From Atrina japonica (Eukaryota > Mollusca > Bivalvia > Pterioida > Pinnidae): 64,000 nucleotides of DNA. The translations under genes were made by a program, and so were the position numbers. The stretch lies in assembly GCA_030159075.1 (NCBI GenBank), contig BROG01000155.1, positions 310,001-374,000 of the forward strand. The letters are read 5' to 3'. The notes under the pieces were generated by a model, which saw nothing but the letters and a program-made list of their open reading frames with translations, was not told the DNA's origin and made no database searches. Shown piece by piece: positions 50,841 through 59,777 of the stretch; positions within the stretch are counted from its first letter, which is position 1; each line of letters starts with the position of its first letter.

Positions 50841-50976
50841 CCTTCCCCTTCTTCCACCACCATAGTAACCAGAGCGAGAATGACCAGGAGAACGACTTCG
50901 GCTTCGATAGCGACTGCTTTTGTAACTGTCATGATACCTGTCTCGACTGTCTCTACGATATGGTGATCTTCCTCGG
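50841..50976 (-). CDS. TRA2: TRA2 exon 5 (RS1)
   Basis: 136 nt, residues 120-165, ending in phase 0. It encodes SRGRSPYRRDSRDRYHDSYK then SSRYRSRSRSPGHSRSGYYG and GGRRGR. Acceptor TTCTTTACAG. Donor chosen as AGG/GTATGG; an alternative 6 nt further (TGG/GTAACA, also in phase) would add Val-Trp. Confidence 0.92.
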
Positions 50977-51384
50977 CTGTAAAGAATTCAAATAGTGACT
51001 TTATAAACAGACAATGGATAGAGTACTAAAAGGGAAGATAAAGCAAGGCAAAAGGTCTATTTTGAATTCAGTAAATTCTTCAAAAACCATAAATAAATAA
51101 TCTATTTGCCAATGTTGTCAGTTTTCACAAGATAATGAACATTTCATTCAGTTATTCTCTGTGCCCAAGATCACATTATATCACTAAATATATACTTAAC
51201 AGGTTCACGCTTGTCTTTAAATAAAGGTTAATTTATAAAATAAAATATTTTGAAGATTCCTCAAAGGGAATACTAGAGAGAGAGCACAGTTTTTAACTTT
51301 TATGTAAGAGGTTCACACAAATATCTGTTTATAAAAAGATGTCTATTAGCCTTTAAAATAAATATATATAAATAAAATGATTAC

Positions 51385-51399
51385 CTTCTGCTTCTTGAG
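51385..51399 (-). CDS. TRA2: TRA2 exon 4, 15-nt microexon
   Basis: CTCAAGAAGCAGAAG between acceptor TTTTTTCTTGCAG and donor AAG/GTAATC. It adds five residues of the RS region (115-120) and is itself GAAG-rich. Its length is a multiple of three and both phases fit, so skipping would keep the frame. Confidence 0.85.
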
Positions 51400-51569
51400 C
51401 TGCAAGAAAAAAATGTTACGTCTATTTACTTGTTTTAAAAAAGGAAGCTTTCAATTTTAAATTGTCAGTTGAGATTGCAAAAAAATATTTCTTTTACTAA
51501 AAGGAATTCAAATAATTTTAATGGTAATATTTTAACAACTTTCAAAGTTTTACAATCAGGCATACTTAC

Positions 51570-51644
51570 TATCTTGCTCTTTTCGAATAATATGGACTTC
51601 TTGATCTGGAGCGAGAATATTTGTGATAGCTGCGACTTCTTGAT
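51570..51644 (-). CDS. TRA2: TRA2 exon 3 (RS1)
   Basis: 75 nt, phase 2 in and out, residues 90-115: RSRSRSYHKYSRSRSRSPYY then SKRAR. Acceptor TTTTTTTTATAG, donor TA/GTAAGT. Symmetric phase makes it skippable without frame loss. Confidence 0.93.
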
Positions 51645-51704
51645 CTATAAAAAAAATAAAGAGAAATTATGTCACTCAATATCATCAAGTTCACAACACA
51701 ATAA

Positions 51705-52633
51705 CAGAGATGTTGAAAGTAACCGGTCCGACCGACAAAACCGGTTGAAATCGACTGTGACCGGTTGGAAACGCTAACTGATCGGTCCGAATGACCGGTA
51801 AAATCTCTGACTCAAATTGTTTTCTTTTCGAAACGTCCTTTTCACTCTAGGTCATTTAAATGCTTGAACAACTTTATTTTAATGGATAAAGCGTCTCATT
51901 TCAAACATCCAACTGACATTGATATCAGTAAACCAACATGGCCTCATGACAAATTAAATATATCTCGGGTGCAACACCAGGCAAGAAACGTCCAATAGCG
52001 CAAGAGAGTTCTTCGGAAAAGAAGAAGAAATATGAAATTAATGGGCCGACTCGAGAATTTAAGCCAGAATGGTTAAACGACAATAAATGGCTCAAACATG
52101 ACGATGAAAAGGGCATGGCTTGTGAAATCTGCATTTCATCTTCATCGAAACACAGACGAACCAGTACTTTTCATTCAGGTTCCAAAAATTATCGTTTGTC
52201 AGCCATTATAGACCATGAGATATCCCCTTGCCATGTGCGTTCTGTTGAAATTATACAGTCTAGAGAGGCTGCATCAGCTCGAAAAAGTATTGCCCACAAG
52301 ACAGAGATGCGTTAAACGAGTCCATCAGAAAATCGTTAGAGTATAAGGTCCGTAATGTACATGCCCTAATCAAAAGCAATTGACATATTTCAGACATTGT
52401 TTGGCTGAACAAATTGGACGAATTTGAATAAATTTAAAGGGAAATTACAGTATTCATGTTCATTATAATTGATGTTGTTGCTTCTTCATTCTGAAGGTAC
52501 AAATATGAATGTTTAAATTAGTTGGATTACTGAAAAAAATTGTCATACCGGTAAAAATTTGTTCGGACCGGTTGATTCTGTTTAGTTACCGGTCCGAATG
52601 ACCAGTTGGTTTGAAAAACTTTCAACATCTCTG
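51705..52633. mobile_element. hAT-type element carrying a zinc-finger gene fragment (929 bp)
   Basis: Perfect 16-bp inverted ends CAGAGATGTTGAAAGT, immediately flanked on both sides by CAATAA. The subterminal zones on both sides carry repeated, partly palindromic ACCGGT / GGTCCGA.. motifs (five or more on the left, four on the right), typical of transposase-binding arrays. CAGAG termini suggest hAT, although a 6-bp rather than 8-bp target duplication is atypical. It sits in TRA2 intron 2, only 61 bp from exon 3. Confidence 0.85.
51950..52315 (+). pseudogene. ZNF862/C17orf113-like N-terminal zinc-finger fragment inside hAT element
   Basis: An open frame of ~121 codons without a good ATG at its start (the likely original Met is ATC or ATA). 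It reads GKKRPIAQESSSEKKKKYE, then TREFKPEWLNDNKWLKHD, GMACEICISSSSKHR and IIDHEISPCHVRSVE. The pattern (R)EFK.EWL....WL, then CxxC and a distal H..CH, is that of the N-terminal TTF/BED-like finger of hAT-derived proteins such as ZNF862. The frame stops before any transposase core, so it is a fragment. Opposite strand to TRA2. Confidence 0.6.
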
Positions 52634-52840
52634 CAATAATAAGATACTGGAATCCGACAAAATAAACTGTCAGAAAAAGTATGCATGTTGAAAAACTGAT
52701 TATGAATATTCTTATTAGGAAGAGACGACAAAAAGCATAAAAACAGTAATTAAAATGGAAATTGTGTTTGAGATTTAAGACTAACTGCTGACTAATGGCA
52801 TTCAAAAACTGAACCCTACATAAATATATCTCATATTTAC

Positions 52841-53091
52841 CTTGAATATGACCTCCTGTATCTTTTATGACTTCTTGAGTGCGATCTTGACCTTGATCTG
52901 GAAGCTGAGTAATACCTAGAAGACCGATGATTTTGGGGTGATCTTGATCCAGATTTTGACCGGGATCCCCTCGATTTATGGGATCCTTTTCCATCAGAAG
53001 GTGTAGCAGATCTTGAATGATAGGAACCCTCTGATTTATGTGATCCACCAGATCTGAGTGAATCCCTTGATCGTGAGCGAGATCCCCTGAC
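52841..53091 (-). CDS. TRA2: TRA2 exon 2 (RS1)
   Basis: 251 nt, residues 7-90. Begins VRGSRSRSRDSLRSGGSHKS; contains SRSATPSDGKGSHKSRGSRS and YYSASRSRSRSHSRSHKRYR, ending RSYS(R). Acceptor TATGTTTCAG, donor AAG/GTAAAT. The Ser-Arg richness marks it as the first RS domain, a phosphorylation-dependent protein interaction and nuclear-speckle signal in this family. Confidence 0.95.
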
Positions 53092-53825
53092 CTGAAACAT
53101 ATAGTTGTTACTAATTACATCATGCACATTTTTTCATTAATATGAAGTTGATATCATAATTGCTGTGTTTACAATCCAAAATTTTTATTTCTTCTCTTGA
53201 AAGAATTGTACCAAGAAAGTTTACCTATCAGCTATTGTATACATATCGGCATCGGAGACATAAGACTGGGTACTGCCAAAACAATGTACAGGTGTAAAAC
53301 AAACTCAAAGATTAATTGTACACAGGCAGATCAGAAATGTGTATTTGTAAGAAATTATAATATTAAAAATTTATAAAAAAGATTCAGCTCCAAATTTTTT
53401 TCACCAATGATTTTTGCTAGAAGAGAATTTCATTCAATTTTTTTAAAGATTAACCAAATGCAAATGTGGCGAACGCTGGTAATGTTATATGATTTTTTAT
53501 TCAACTGAAACCAAAAAATCCAGAGTTGTGTTGACCACTGAGAGTGAGAGGTTGAAAGCACAATTTCCCAAGATAAACTAGTCTCAGTCACATTAGCTGT
53601 GTCAACTAGTTTTGGCTGATAAATAAAATGGTTGATACCTACTACTTAAATTTAACATAGCAGTATCCTATGCCTACCGAGTAATTTATCGTAAATGATA
53701 TATTTCTACTCAAGATCAAAATCGTAAGATAAGAATAAGTATTTAGAATTTCAGATTCGTATTCTGAATTTTTTATTGACAAATGCAAACTTGTACAATC
53801 GAGTGTGAATAAATATTGTAGTAAT

Positions 53826-54416
53826 AGAGGGCGAAGCCCTCATATATGTAGAGAAGCTCACATTTTTTATTCCTACTACATCCGGGGACCTGTACTACTA
53901 ATGGTAAAAATTTTGCACACATCAGGAATTTGCGTGTGACATAAACAAAATGTCGGAAATGCAAAGTCACTACTTAAAAGCGCATTGCAAACGAAGTAAT
54001 AAACTAGCACAGTTAGAAACGTTTTGTAGACCGAGACTAGGCCATAACGACTAGGGTTGTACATCGAATCCGACCACGAAGCGCCTCCATTATTCTGGTA
54101 ATGTGAACTGCACGAAATGGTGGATACGCTGGCATAGAGAAAAATATAAAGCATAAAAGCATGTTCGTGCATTTAATTCATGACTAATAAATACCACATA
54201 TATTCAATTTAAGTTTTAGCACCAAGGAAACAGTCAGCCACTCAATATTTTGTTTAAAACAATGAGTGAATGACCGGGACATTTACATGATAAAAACAGT
54301 GAATATTAATCCCTTTGTGGATTCTGTCGTGTTGCCCCCAGCAGGGGGCAACACCACGGAATCCCCAAAGGGATTAACTGAACATGTAAAACTGTTGATG
54401 AATGCCTTCGCCCTCT
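53826..54416. mobile_element. Fold-back element in TRA2 intron 1 (591 bp)
   Basis: Ends are AGAGGGCGAAG and its complement (11 bp perfect). The left end is itself a small hairpin (GAGGGC-GAA-GCCCTC). A much larger hairpin lies near the right end (54306-54377). No ORF. The transposon class is unclear; a Helitron-like or other rolling-circle MITE is possible given the terminal hairpins. Confidence 0.65.
54306..54377. repeat. 34-bp inverted repeat with 4-base loop
   Basis: Arms 54306-54339 and 54344-54377 pair with three mismatches around AGCA. The arms include TGTTGCCCCC / GGGGGCAACA and AATCCCTTTG / CAAAGGGATT. The transcript of either strand would form a long stable hairpin. Confidence 0.9.
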
Positions 54417-54848
54417 CCATAGGTTTACCTATGTATTATTTATAAGTTTGTGATGTTAATACTGTGACTGTACCAGTATACTGGTATATTGCAATATTTT
54501 AAAACATGACCATATACATTTGTGTATCACGATAGGCCTAAGCTTGTTCTTTTACGCAGTGTTATGCAAGATGCACCAATGAAAATCCGCTATATATTAT
54601 ATGGCATGAGTATATAGCTGAATCTATTTCTGCAGTCAAAAAACTGAAATGGTTTAATTAACTCTTCAAGATCATTACAATTTTAAACAAGGTAGATCAC
54701 TTTAAAATTTAGAGCTTGGGTTGCTACTAGTACTAAGATAGACTTCGCTCTAAAAACAATGTCAATTTTATACCTTAACAATTGAGAAATAATTGAGAAA
54801 ACTAATTCCGATACATAATATGATAGTATAAAGTTGCATTATGCGGGG

Positions 54849-54907
54849 CCAGATCCACTTTGGGACGGGTCGACCTGCCAGATCCACTTTGGGACGGGTC
54901 GACCTGC
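54849..54907. repeat. 29-bp direct tandem duplication
   Basis: Two identical copies of CCAGATCCACTTTGGGACGG followed by GTCGACCTG, then a C run of 12 near 54917. Confidence 0.9.
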
Positions 54908-55021
54908 CACCGTACCGCCCCCCCCCCCCCTCATCAACACTCTTTTAGAGAAGCGAGAAGAGTTATCGCTGCAGAAATAGCCGAAGTAAATTTGATTTCA
55001 ATAAATTTGATGAAACCATCG

Positions 55022-55210
55022 TCATTTTAAAAGTTCGATGTGTGCAACCTTATACTGATTTAATGATTCTCCAACGCGACTTTTCAATTTTCTTTTTCGT
55101 GATTTTGATATCGCCATGGCGGCAACGACGGGCTTACGTTGTCTGAATAGAGGCATGTCGTCTGAATCGTATTTGCTAATAAACAAATGCATATTTCGAT
55201 ATTTGAACAA
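55022..55210 (-). other. Candidate small ORF or alternative first exon in TRA2 intron 1
   Basis: On the minus strand GCCGCCATGGCG (55117-55106) is an ideal Kozak start opening MAISKSRKRKLKSRVGESLN, then QYKVAHIELLK and stop. The basic, SRKRK-rich start is compatible with a nuclear protein, and AAG/GT 23 codons in would join TRA2 exon 2 in phase, but the donor (GTTGCA) is poor. I do not recognise the sequence. It may instead be a YY1-type site (CCATGGCGGC) with no coding role. Confidence 0.25.
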
Positions 55211-55277
55211 TCATTTAAAATAATACTGCAAATGAAATTAAAGTAAGTGTTTTTTAAAAGATTATTTTCAAAGTTAC

Positions 55278-55295
55278 CTCTCCGTTTTCACTCAT
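55278..55295 (-). CDS. TRA2: TRA2 exon 1 (start codon)
   Basis: ATG plus five codons, MSENGE, then donor GAG/GTAACT. Placement rests on the match to vertebrate MSDSGE starts, phase agreement with exon 2, and the GATAAAATGAG context. Confidence 0.88.
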
Positions 55296-55400
55296 TTTAT
55301 CTCGAAATTACTACAAGACTCCACAAAAGAAAGAAAATGGCGTCTTCGCGTGTTTCAAATCTGGGTCTCATGTGTGTTTGAAACTCGAGGACGGATAGGA
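55296..55400 (-). promoter_or_regulatory. TRA2: TRA2 5' UTR and promoter-proximal region
   Basis: The sense strand carries GACGCCATTTTC about 45 bases before the ATG, a YY1-like motif often found around transcription starts of housekeeping genes. There is no TATA box. On the other strand the same bases read AAAATGGCG, opening a 14-codon ORF too short to credit. Confidence 0.4.
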
Positions 55401-55737
55401 TAATAATCTGATTCCGGTTTCTAAGAATAATCTAATTTAGTGCAAATGTTAAACAAAATATTGGGAATAAAATAATGACACTCTTTGTATCTTACCAAAC
55501 TGCATAACATACTATAAGGAAAACGGTAAACCCAAAGAATAAGAACACAAAAGGCGAAAAAAAGCTTTTGAAAAACCAGATGTTACTCCTGAATCAACGG
55601 TCTTCAATTTTTCTCATTGTTTAAAACTGTATACTAAGATTATCCAACAATGTTCATTTGCAGCACAAATCCTGTGTATTTTCATCTTAAAATGATTAAT
55701 AGTAGGTTGAGTTTTGGTGACTCCGGGTCCTGAATTG
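55401..55737. other. Unassigned DNA upstream of TRA2
   Basis: AT-rich, no repeat or gene recognised. May contain distal promoter. Confidence 0.5.
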
Positions 55738-55930
55738 GCACATGTTTACAAACACAACGAGTCTAAATCAAATCATAACAGGGGTGACAAGTCAAGTATT
55801 AGAGATTCAGTAATGCATGGAGTCAGTGCAAGGCAATATGTTTTACATGTACAGCCTAATTTTGGAAAGTATACCGTATCGTTTTGGTTTTTGACTCTAC
55901 CCGGACGTGCCCCTTTACATCGGTACACCT
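55738..55930. repeat. Dispersed repeat R1, copy 2
   Basis: Collinear with 8010-8222, same strand. Less decayed in the ACATGTTTACAAACACA and GTATCGTTTTGGTTTTTGAC regions. Confidence 0.6.
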
Positions 55931-56252
55931 ATAGTGATCGAAGAGAGCGAAATATAACGACCCCCAACCCCAACCGGTTCCCACGCCTATGAGCTGTGCC
56001 CCTTTAGTACTAGCGACCGACAAATAAATATATAATTTCATATCTATAATTTATTTTAAATATAAAAGAGACACACTGCCATGTCTCTCCAAATATACAA
56101 GTATATACGTAAATGATGAATTAAGGCCTACAGTATAGAGAAAAAATGCAGTTTTTATTATTTCTTACCTTTAAGTTTCATATAATTGTACAAATTTTCA
56201 ATACATAAGTTGAAAGTAATTTCTAAACCAACTTTGATAAATCTTACATATG

Positions 56253-56506
56253 GTGGCTGATTTGTGCCATTTCGACTTTTCAACACTTCGCCCGAAAACT
56301 CGCTAATTAGCATTTGGCGAGGCGAAAACTCTCTAATTAGCGACTTTTCGTCCCCAAACCTAACTAATTAGCGACCTTTCGCTTAGCGAGACAAAAGTCG
56401 CTAATTCGCAAGTTTTCGAAGCGAAAAGTAAGAAAGTCTCTAATTACCGTGTTTTCAATTTTTCGAGGCAAAAATTCGTAAAGTCGAAATGACACAAATC
56501 AGCCAC
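56253..56506. mobile_element. MITE with ~26-bp inverted ends
   Basis: GTGGCTGATTTGTGCCATTT then CGACTTT at the left is inverted at the right with one change (T for C). The interior is made of CTAATTAGCGACTTTTCG-like units in both orientations, so the element folds extensively. 254 bp. Confidence 0.85.
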
Positions 56507-56520
56507 AATACTTATACTAG

Positions 56521-56780
56521 TTTGTTTGTTTATTGTTGTTTAACGTCCCACTCAAGAATATTTCACTCATATGGAGACGTCACCAAATGTCGGTGAAGGG
56601 CTTCAAATTTTGGCCTATGCTCGGCACTTACGGCCATTGAGCAGTGAGAGTTCGACAACTACTGTGACACGGGACCTCCAGTTTTTACTGTCTCATCCGA
56701 AAGACAGGAAACCAATTTGCCGCCGGCGGGACTCGAACTCACGACCTCACGTGCGCTACCGACTGAGCCAGGCCGGCTCA
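56521..56780 (-). mobile_element. SINE-A, full length and best preserved
   Basis: Minus-strand head AGCCGGCCTGGCTCAGTCGG (A-box at 56770-56759) and GTGAGTTCGAGTCCCGCCGG (B-box at 56740-56728) are excellent tRNA-derived pol III promoter elements. The body follows, and the tail has TTTG-like repeats at 56521-56540. Good candidate source of transcription. 56781-57173 is unassigned. Confidence 0.9.
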
Positions 56781-57169
56781 TCTACCAGTTCCATTGTGTA
56801 TTTGCTCATAATGATCAAACCGTTTCTGGTTTCAAGTTTCGGCAATTTTAACAGAAAAAAGTTCCCTTTTTATATTAACTTACCAGTACTATGGAAACAA
56901 TGAAAAGGTATAGCAAAACACAGAAACATAAAAAATGATATAATTTTATAATAAATCAAAGCTAATAGTGAAATTTGCATCAGCGAAATTGAATAGGAAA
57001 TGATATTAAGTGTCAAACTGGCACAGAAAAACTACACAACGGAAGTCAATATACTCAGCGATAAATAAAGCCCAACATGCTTTATATAGGTCTATCCTGA
57101 ATTCCTGATATAATATAATCATGAAAGGTCAACGGCGTAAAATGACACAGGACATCATTAGGCACATTA

Positions 57170-57173
<4 letters not shown>

Positions 57174-57245
<72 letters not shown>
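57174..57245. repeat. (AT)n microsatellite
   Basis: About 36 uninterrupted units, replacing the left end of the adjacent MITE copy. Confidence 0.97.
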
Positions 57246-57246
<1 letters not shown>

Positions 57247-57250
<4 letters not shown>

Positions 57251-57398
57251 GGCCCCCCCCTTTTTTTGGCAAAGATAAAAATAGGTGTTGAAAAATTAAG
57301 GCTTAGCGCCTAGATGTTTCTGGCGTGTGTGTGTTTTAAGTTGGTTTAGCCCCCCCCCCCACACACACACACACACACTTTCAATTTGCTTCCGACAG
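57247..57398. mobile_element. Disrupted copy of the 29879 MITE
   Basis: Shares ACATAGG start, GGCAAAGATA, TCTGGCGTGTGTGTGTTTTA, AGTTGGTTTAGCCCC and ACTTTCAATTTGCTTCCGAC with 29879-30101. A (CA)n run (57360-57378) has grown inside it and both ends are eaten by AT microsatellites. Confidence 0.75.
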
Positions 57399-57400
57399 TG

Positions 57401-57401
<1 letters not shown>

Positions 57402-57479
<78 letters not shown>
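57402..57479. repeat. (AT)n microsatellite
   Basis: AT repeat with one TTT interruption, directly adjoining the MITE. Confidence 0.95.
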
Positions 57480-57483
<4 letters not shown>

Positions 57484-57779
57484 CTAAAATCCTGCATCCA
57501 CCTATGGTGTGTGTGTATATACATATCATTGTATCATCATATATCAGAATATAAAATCGTAAATCGAACTAGAATATTGGTCGAAAGATTCTAGGTTTCA
57601 GTAAATCAGTGTTTGTTTTTTTTTCAGGATGTCAAATTGTTACGGATTTTCGGTACGGTTTTTTCTTATTTCGAAGAAAGATATCATTTACGCATGATAA
57701 ATCAATATTATCTCCATAATTCATTCATATATCCTCGGCTACCTGAACTTTGATTTACACATCAAATAATATATAGATA

Positions 57780-57783
<4 letters not shown>

Positions 57784-57851
<68 letters not shown>
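57784..57851. repeat. (GA)n microsatellite
   Basis: About 34 uninterrupted GA units. 57852-58370 shows no element or gene. Confidence 0.98.
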
Positions 57852-57857
<6 letters not shown>

Positions 57858-58370
57858 ATTAGATTCAAATTATTCACTCTGTTCATTTCTAAACCAGGAC
57901 AATCACAAATCATTTCAATACCTGAGTAAACAGGTATTTTCGAATGTATAGTAGATATCTAGATATCCACAATATTTAAATCATACTCGAGATTTACTCT
58001 GGGTATTTTCGAAGTTTAAAAATTGATTTTCTGTAATTGTTTAAAATATACATATATGAATCGACTTTCTAAATTACCCCTTTAAGAACCCCCTGCGCTT
58101 TACCTATTAACTCTAGCGTGGGAATCCCCAATACTGGTTGACCTACAAATTGTTTTCATAGTCACTATACGTAGTAGGTAAGAGTTCGTAGATATGTTAG
58201 TGTTACCGGGAAACTCCAGTCGCTGGTTTGAGCAAAAAGTAAGTATACATCTAGATATTTTGTTTAGTTTATCAGCTGTAATATTTTACCTAAATTATGT
58301 TTATTGATGTAAATATCTCTGAGATGTACCTGTGCGATGGAAGTCATTTTTATTAAAGGCCTCTATCTCG

Positions 58371-58406
58371 ATGGCGGGTAGACCCAGAACTGAAAGTGCT
58401 CCGAAG
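58371..58406 (+). CDS. Candidate first coding exon of an unknown plus-strand gene
   Basis: ATGGCGGGTAGACCCAGAAC then TGAAAGTGCTCCGAAG ends at a good donor (AAG/GTAAAT) in phase 0 and encodes MAGRPRTESAPK. The composition is less AT-rich than its surroundings and the start matches common animal first exons. An earlier possible non-coding exon ends at GAGCAAAAA/GTAAGT near 58240. Against it: an upstream ATG (58336) in another frame runs to TAG just after this ATG, and no convincing second exon is found before the window ends. I do not recognise the protein. Confidence 0.3.
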
Positions 58407-59287
58407 GTAAATTATGAAAGCTGTGTATCGCCAATACAAATTACACATGCACACGCATCTGTTTAAATGATTATGATTTTAAATACACATAAAATTGCCC
58501 TCGTGAAATTGTATTGATATTTAATGTTATATATGAATTCGATCATAACAGGCCCTACAACACATGTGTAAGGGTTGTGCGTGAAAACGCGCACGTGTGA
58601 ACACCAGGCGGAAATTCTTTTTCTTATGGAGTGTTGTATAAGCTTATTTATCTATTTTAATGATTTTATTTATTTTAATAGTATTATCTGTTTTAGTCAT
58701 TTTATTTATTTTTATCTATTTTACCTGTTTTATTTCTTTCTTTATATACATCTTTATTATACAGTATAATAATTATCATTCATTTAATTTTTGTCTATAT
58801 ATTAGAGTTATTATTCATTTCATTCTGTATATTAATGTTATTATTTATTCAATGTTATTTATATATATATTTTTTTGTTTTAATAGAAATGAGATCTGAA
58901 CTTAATGTATGTGTAGAACAAGTCCAATTTCATGAAAACATGACCTATATATTATCAATAATTAAGAAGAATTAATTGCTGTCACATCCAGCATATGGTA
59001 TGTGGTAAATTAGGTTACCCTTGTGATTTCTTGTGATTTCTACATTCTAATAATTTAATAATTCAACCTACATTTCATAAATGTTGTTCAAACTATCGGT
59101 AGATTTGCAATAACACATCCATGTGCATGTGCACACACATACACACACTTGACATTTTTGTACTTATCAAGTTATGAATCAAAAAATGAAAAGATAATTG
59201 ATTTGTTTTCTAAATCTGTCCTTTTCCATGCTAATCAAACTTAAGTATAAATAATTTTGATAATTTCTGTAATTTATATATCAGTTT

Positions 59288-59289
<2 letters not shown>
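58407..59289. other. Unassigned DNA
   Basis: AT-rich; a T-rich stretch at 58640-58880 gives spurious Phe/Ile/Leu ORFs. Confidence 0.6.
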
Positions 59290-59326
<37 letters not shown>

Positions 59327-59365
59327 TCCTCTCTCATCGCTCTCTCTCTCGCTCTCTCTCTCGCT
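59290..59365. repeat. (CT)n microsatellite, imperfect
   Basis: CT units with TCTTCC and CGCT interruptions. Gives a spurious Arg-Glu tail to the minus-strand ORF beyond it. Confidence 0.95.
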
Positions 59366-59777
59366 GATTGTAATATTTTATTAAACCTTCATGTGATGTA
59401 GTATATTTAAATTTGTATCTGGAATATATCTGATTGACAGTGGTATAGCGTGTTTTAGCTCTTGTACATGTATAACTAATTGTACAGCAAAATTCAAAAG
59501 TGAAATACGAGCTTTTTAATGATGGACATAAATTTATACCGGAGCCATGGATATGATGCTTGGAAGTGAGAATTTCGACAAGAGGCACTTCGTCACTGGT
59601 ACAGTAGATCTTGGTTTCAAGTTTCAAATTCAAAGTGCCACATGTGGGTAAGGGGGGTCTCTGTTCTGGATGTAAATGTCGTACCGCGTTTGCTTCTGAT
59701 ATAGCAGAACTCATCAACAAGGTGGCGTTGGCTGGTGTATTGCTTAGATATATTGTTTGTTAAAGTGTCTGTTGCTG

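Larger units (their letters stand above)
36672..55295 (-). other. TRA2: Transformer-2 splicing factor gene, complete, ten coding exons
   Basis: Ten exons join in phase (984 nt with stop, 327 residues; human TRA2A and TRA2B are about 280-290). Layout: MSENGE start, as in vertebrate MSDSGE; arginine/serine-rich region to ~165; SPMSNRRRHHGNR lead-in; one RRM (~187-265) with RNP2 CCGVFGLSL and RNP1 RSRGFAFIHF; the diagnostic linker [15 protein letters not shown] (267-281); Gly10 run; second RS tail ending SYSPRK. TRA2 binds GAA-rich exonic enhancers in the nucleus and promotes exon inclusion with SR proteins. Introns range from 170 bp to 7.1 kb and carry most of the transposons at 37-55 kb. No sign of pseudogenisation: all splice sites are GT-AG and no internal stops occur. 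Confidence 0.97.

Noticed and set aside
52527..53048. 173-codon minus-strand ORF over TRA2 exon 2
   Set aside because: Wrong frame of a real exon running on into the intron and hAT element.
56728..56780. Functional tRNA gene on the minus strand
   Set aside because: A- and B-boxes are present, but the anticodon region does not fold and the sequence continues into a SINE body shared with 49233-49512.
59450..59776. Open stretches on both strands, including a plus frame from GGAGCCATGG and a minus frame of ~100 codons
   Set aside because: Two incompatible frames, stops just outside, no recognised domain; plus-strand pieces would need a frameshift to join.
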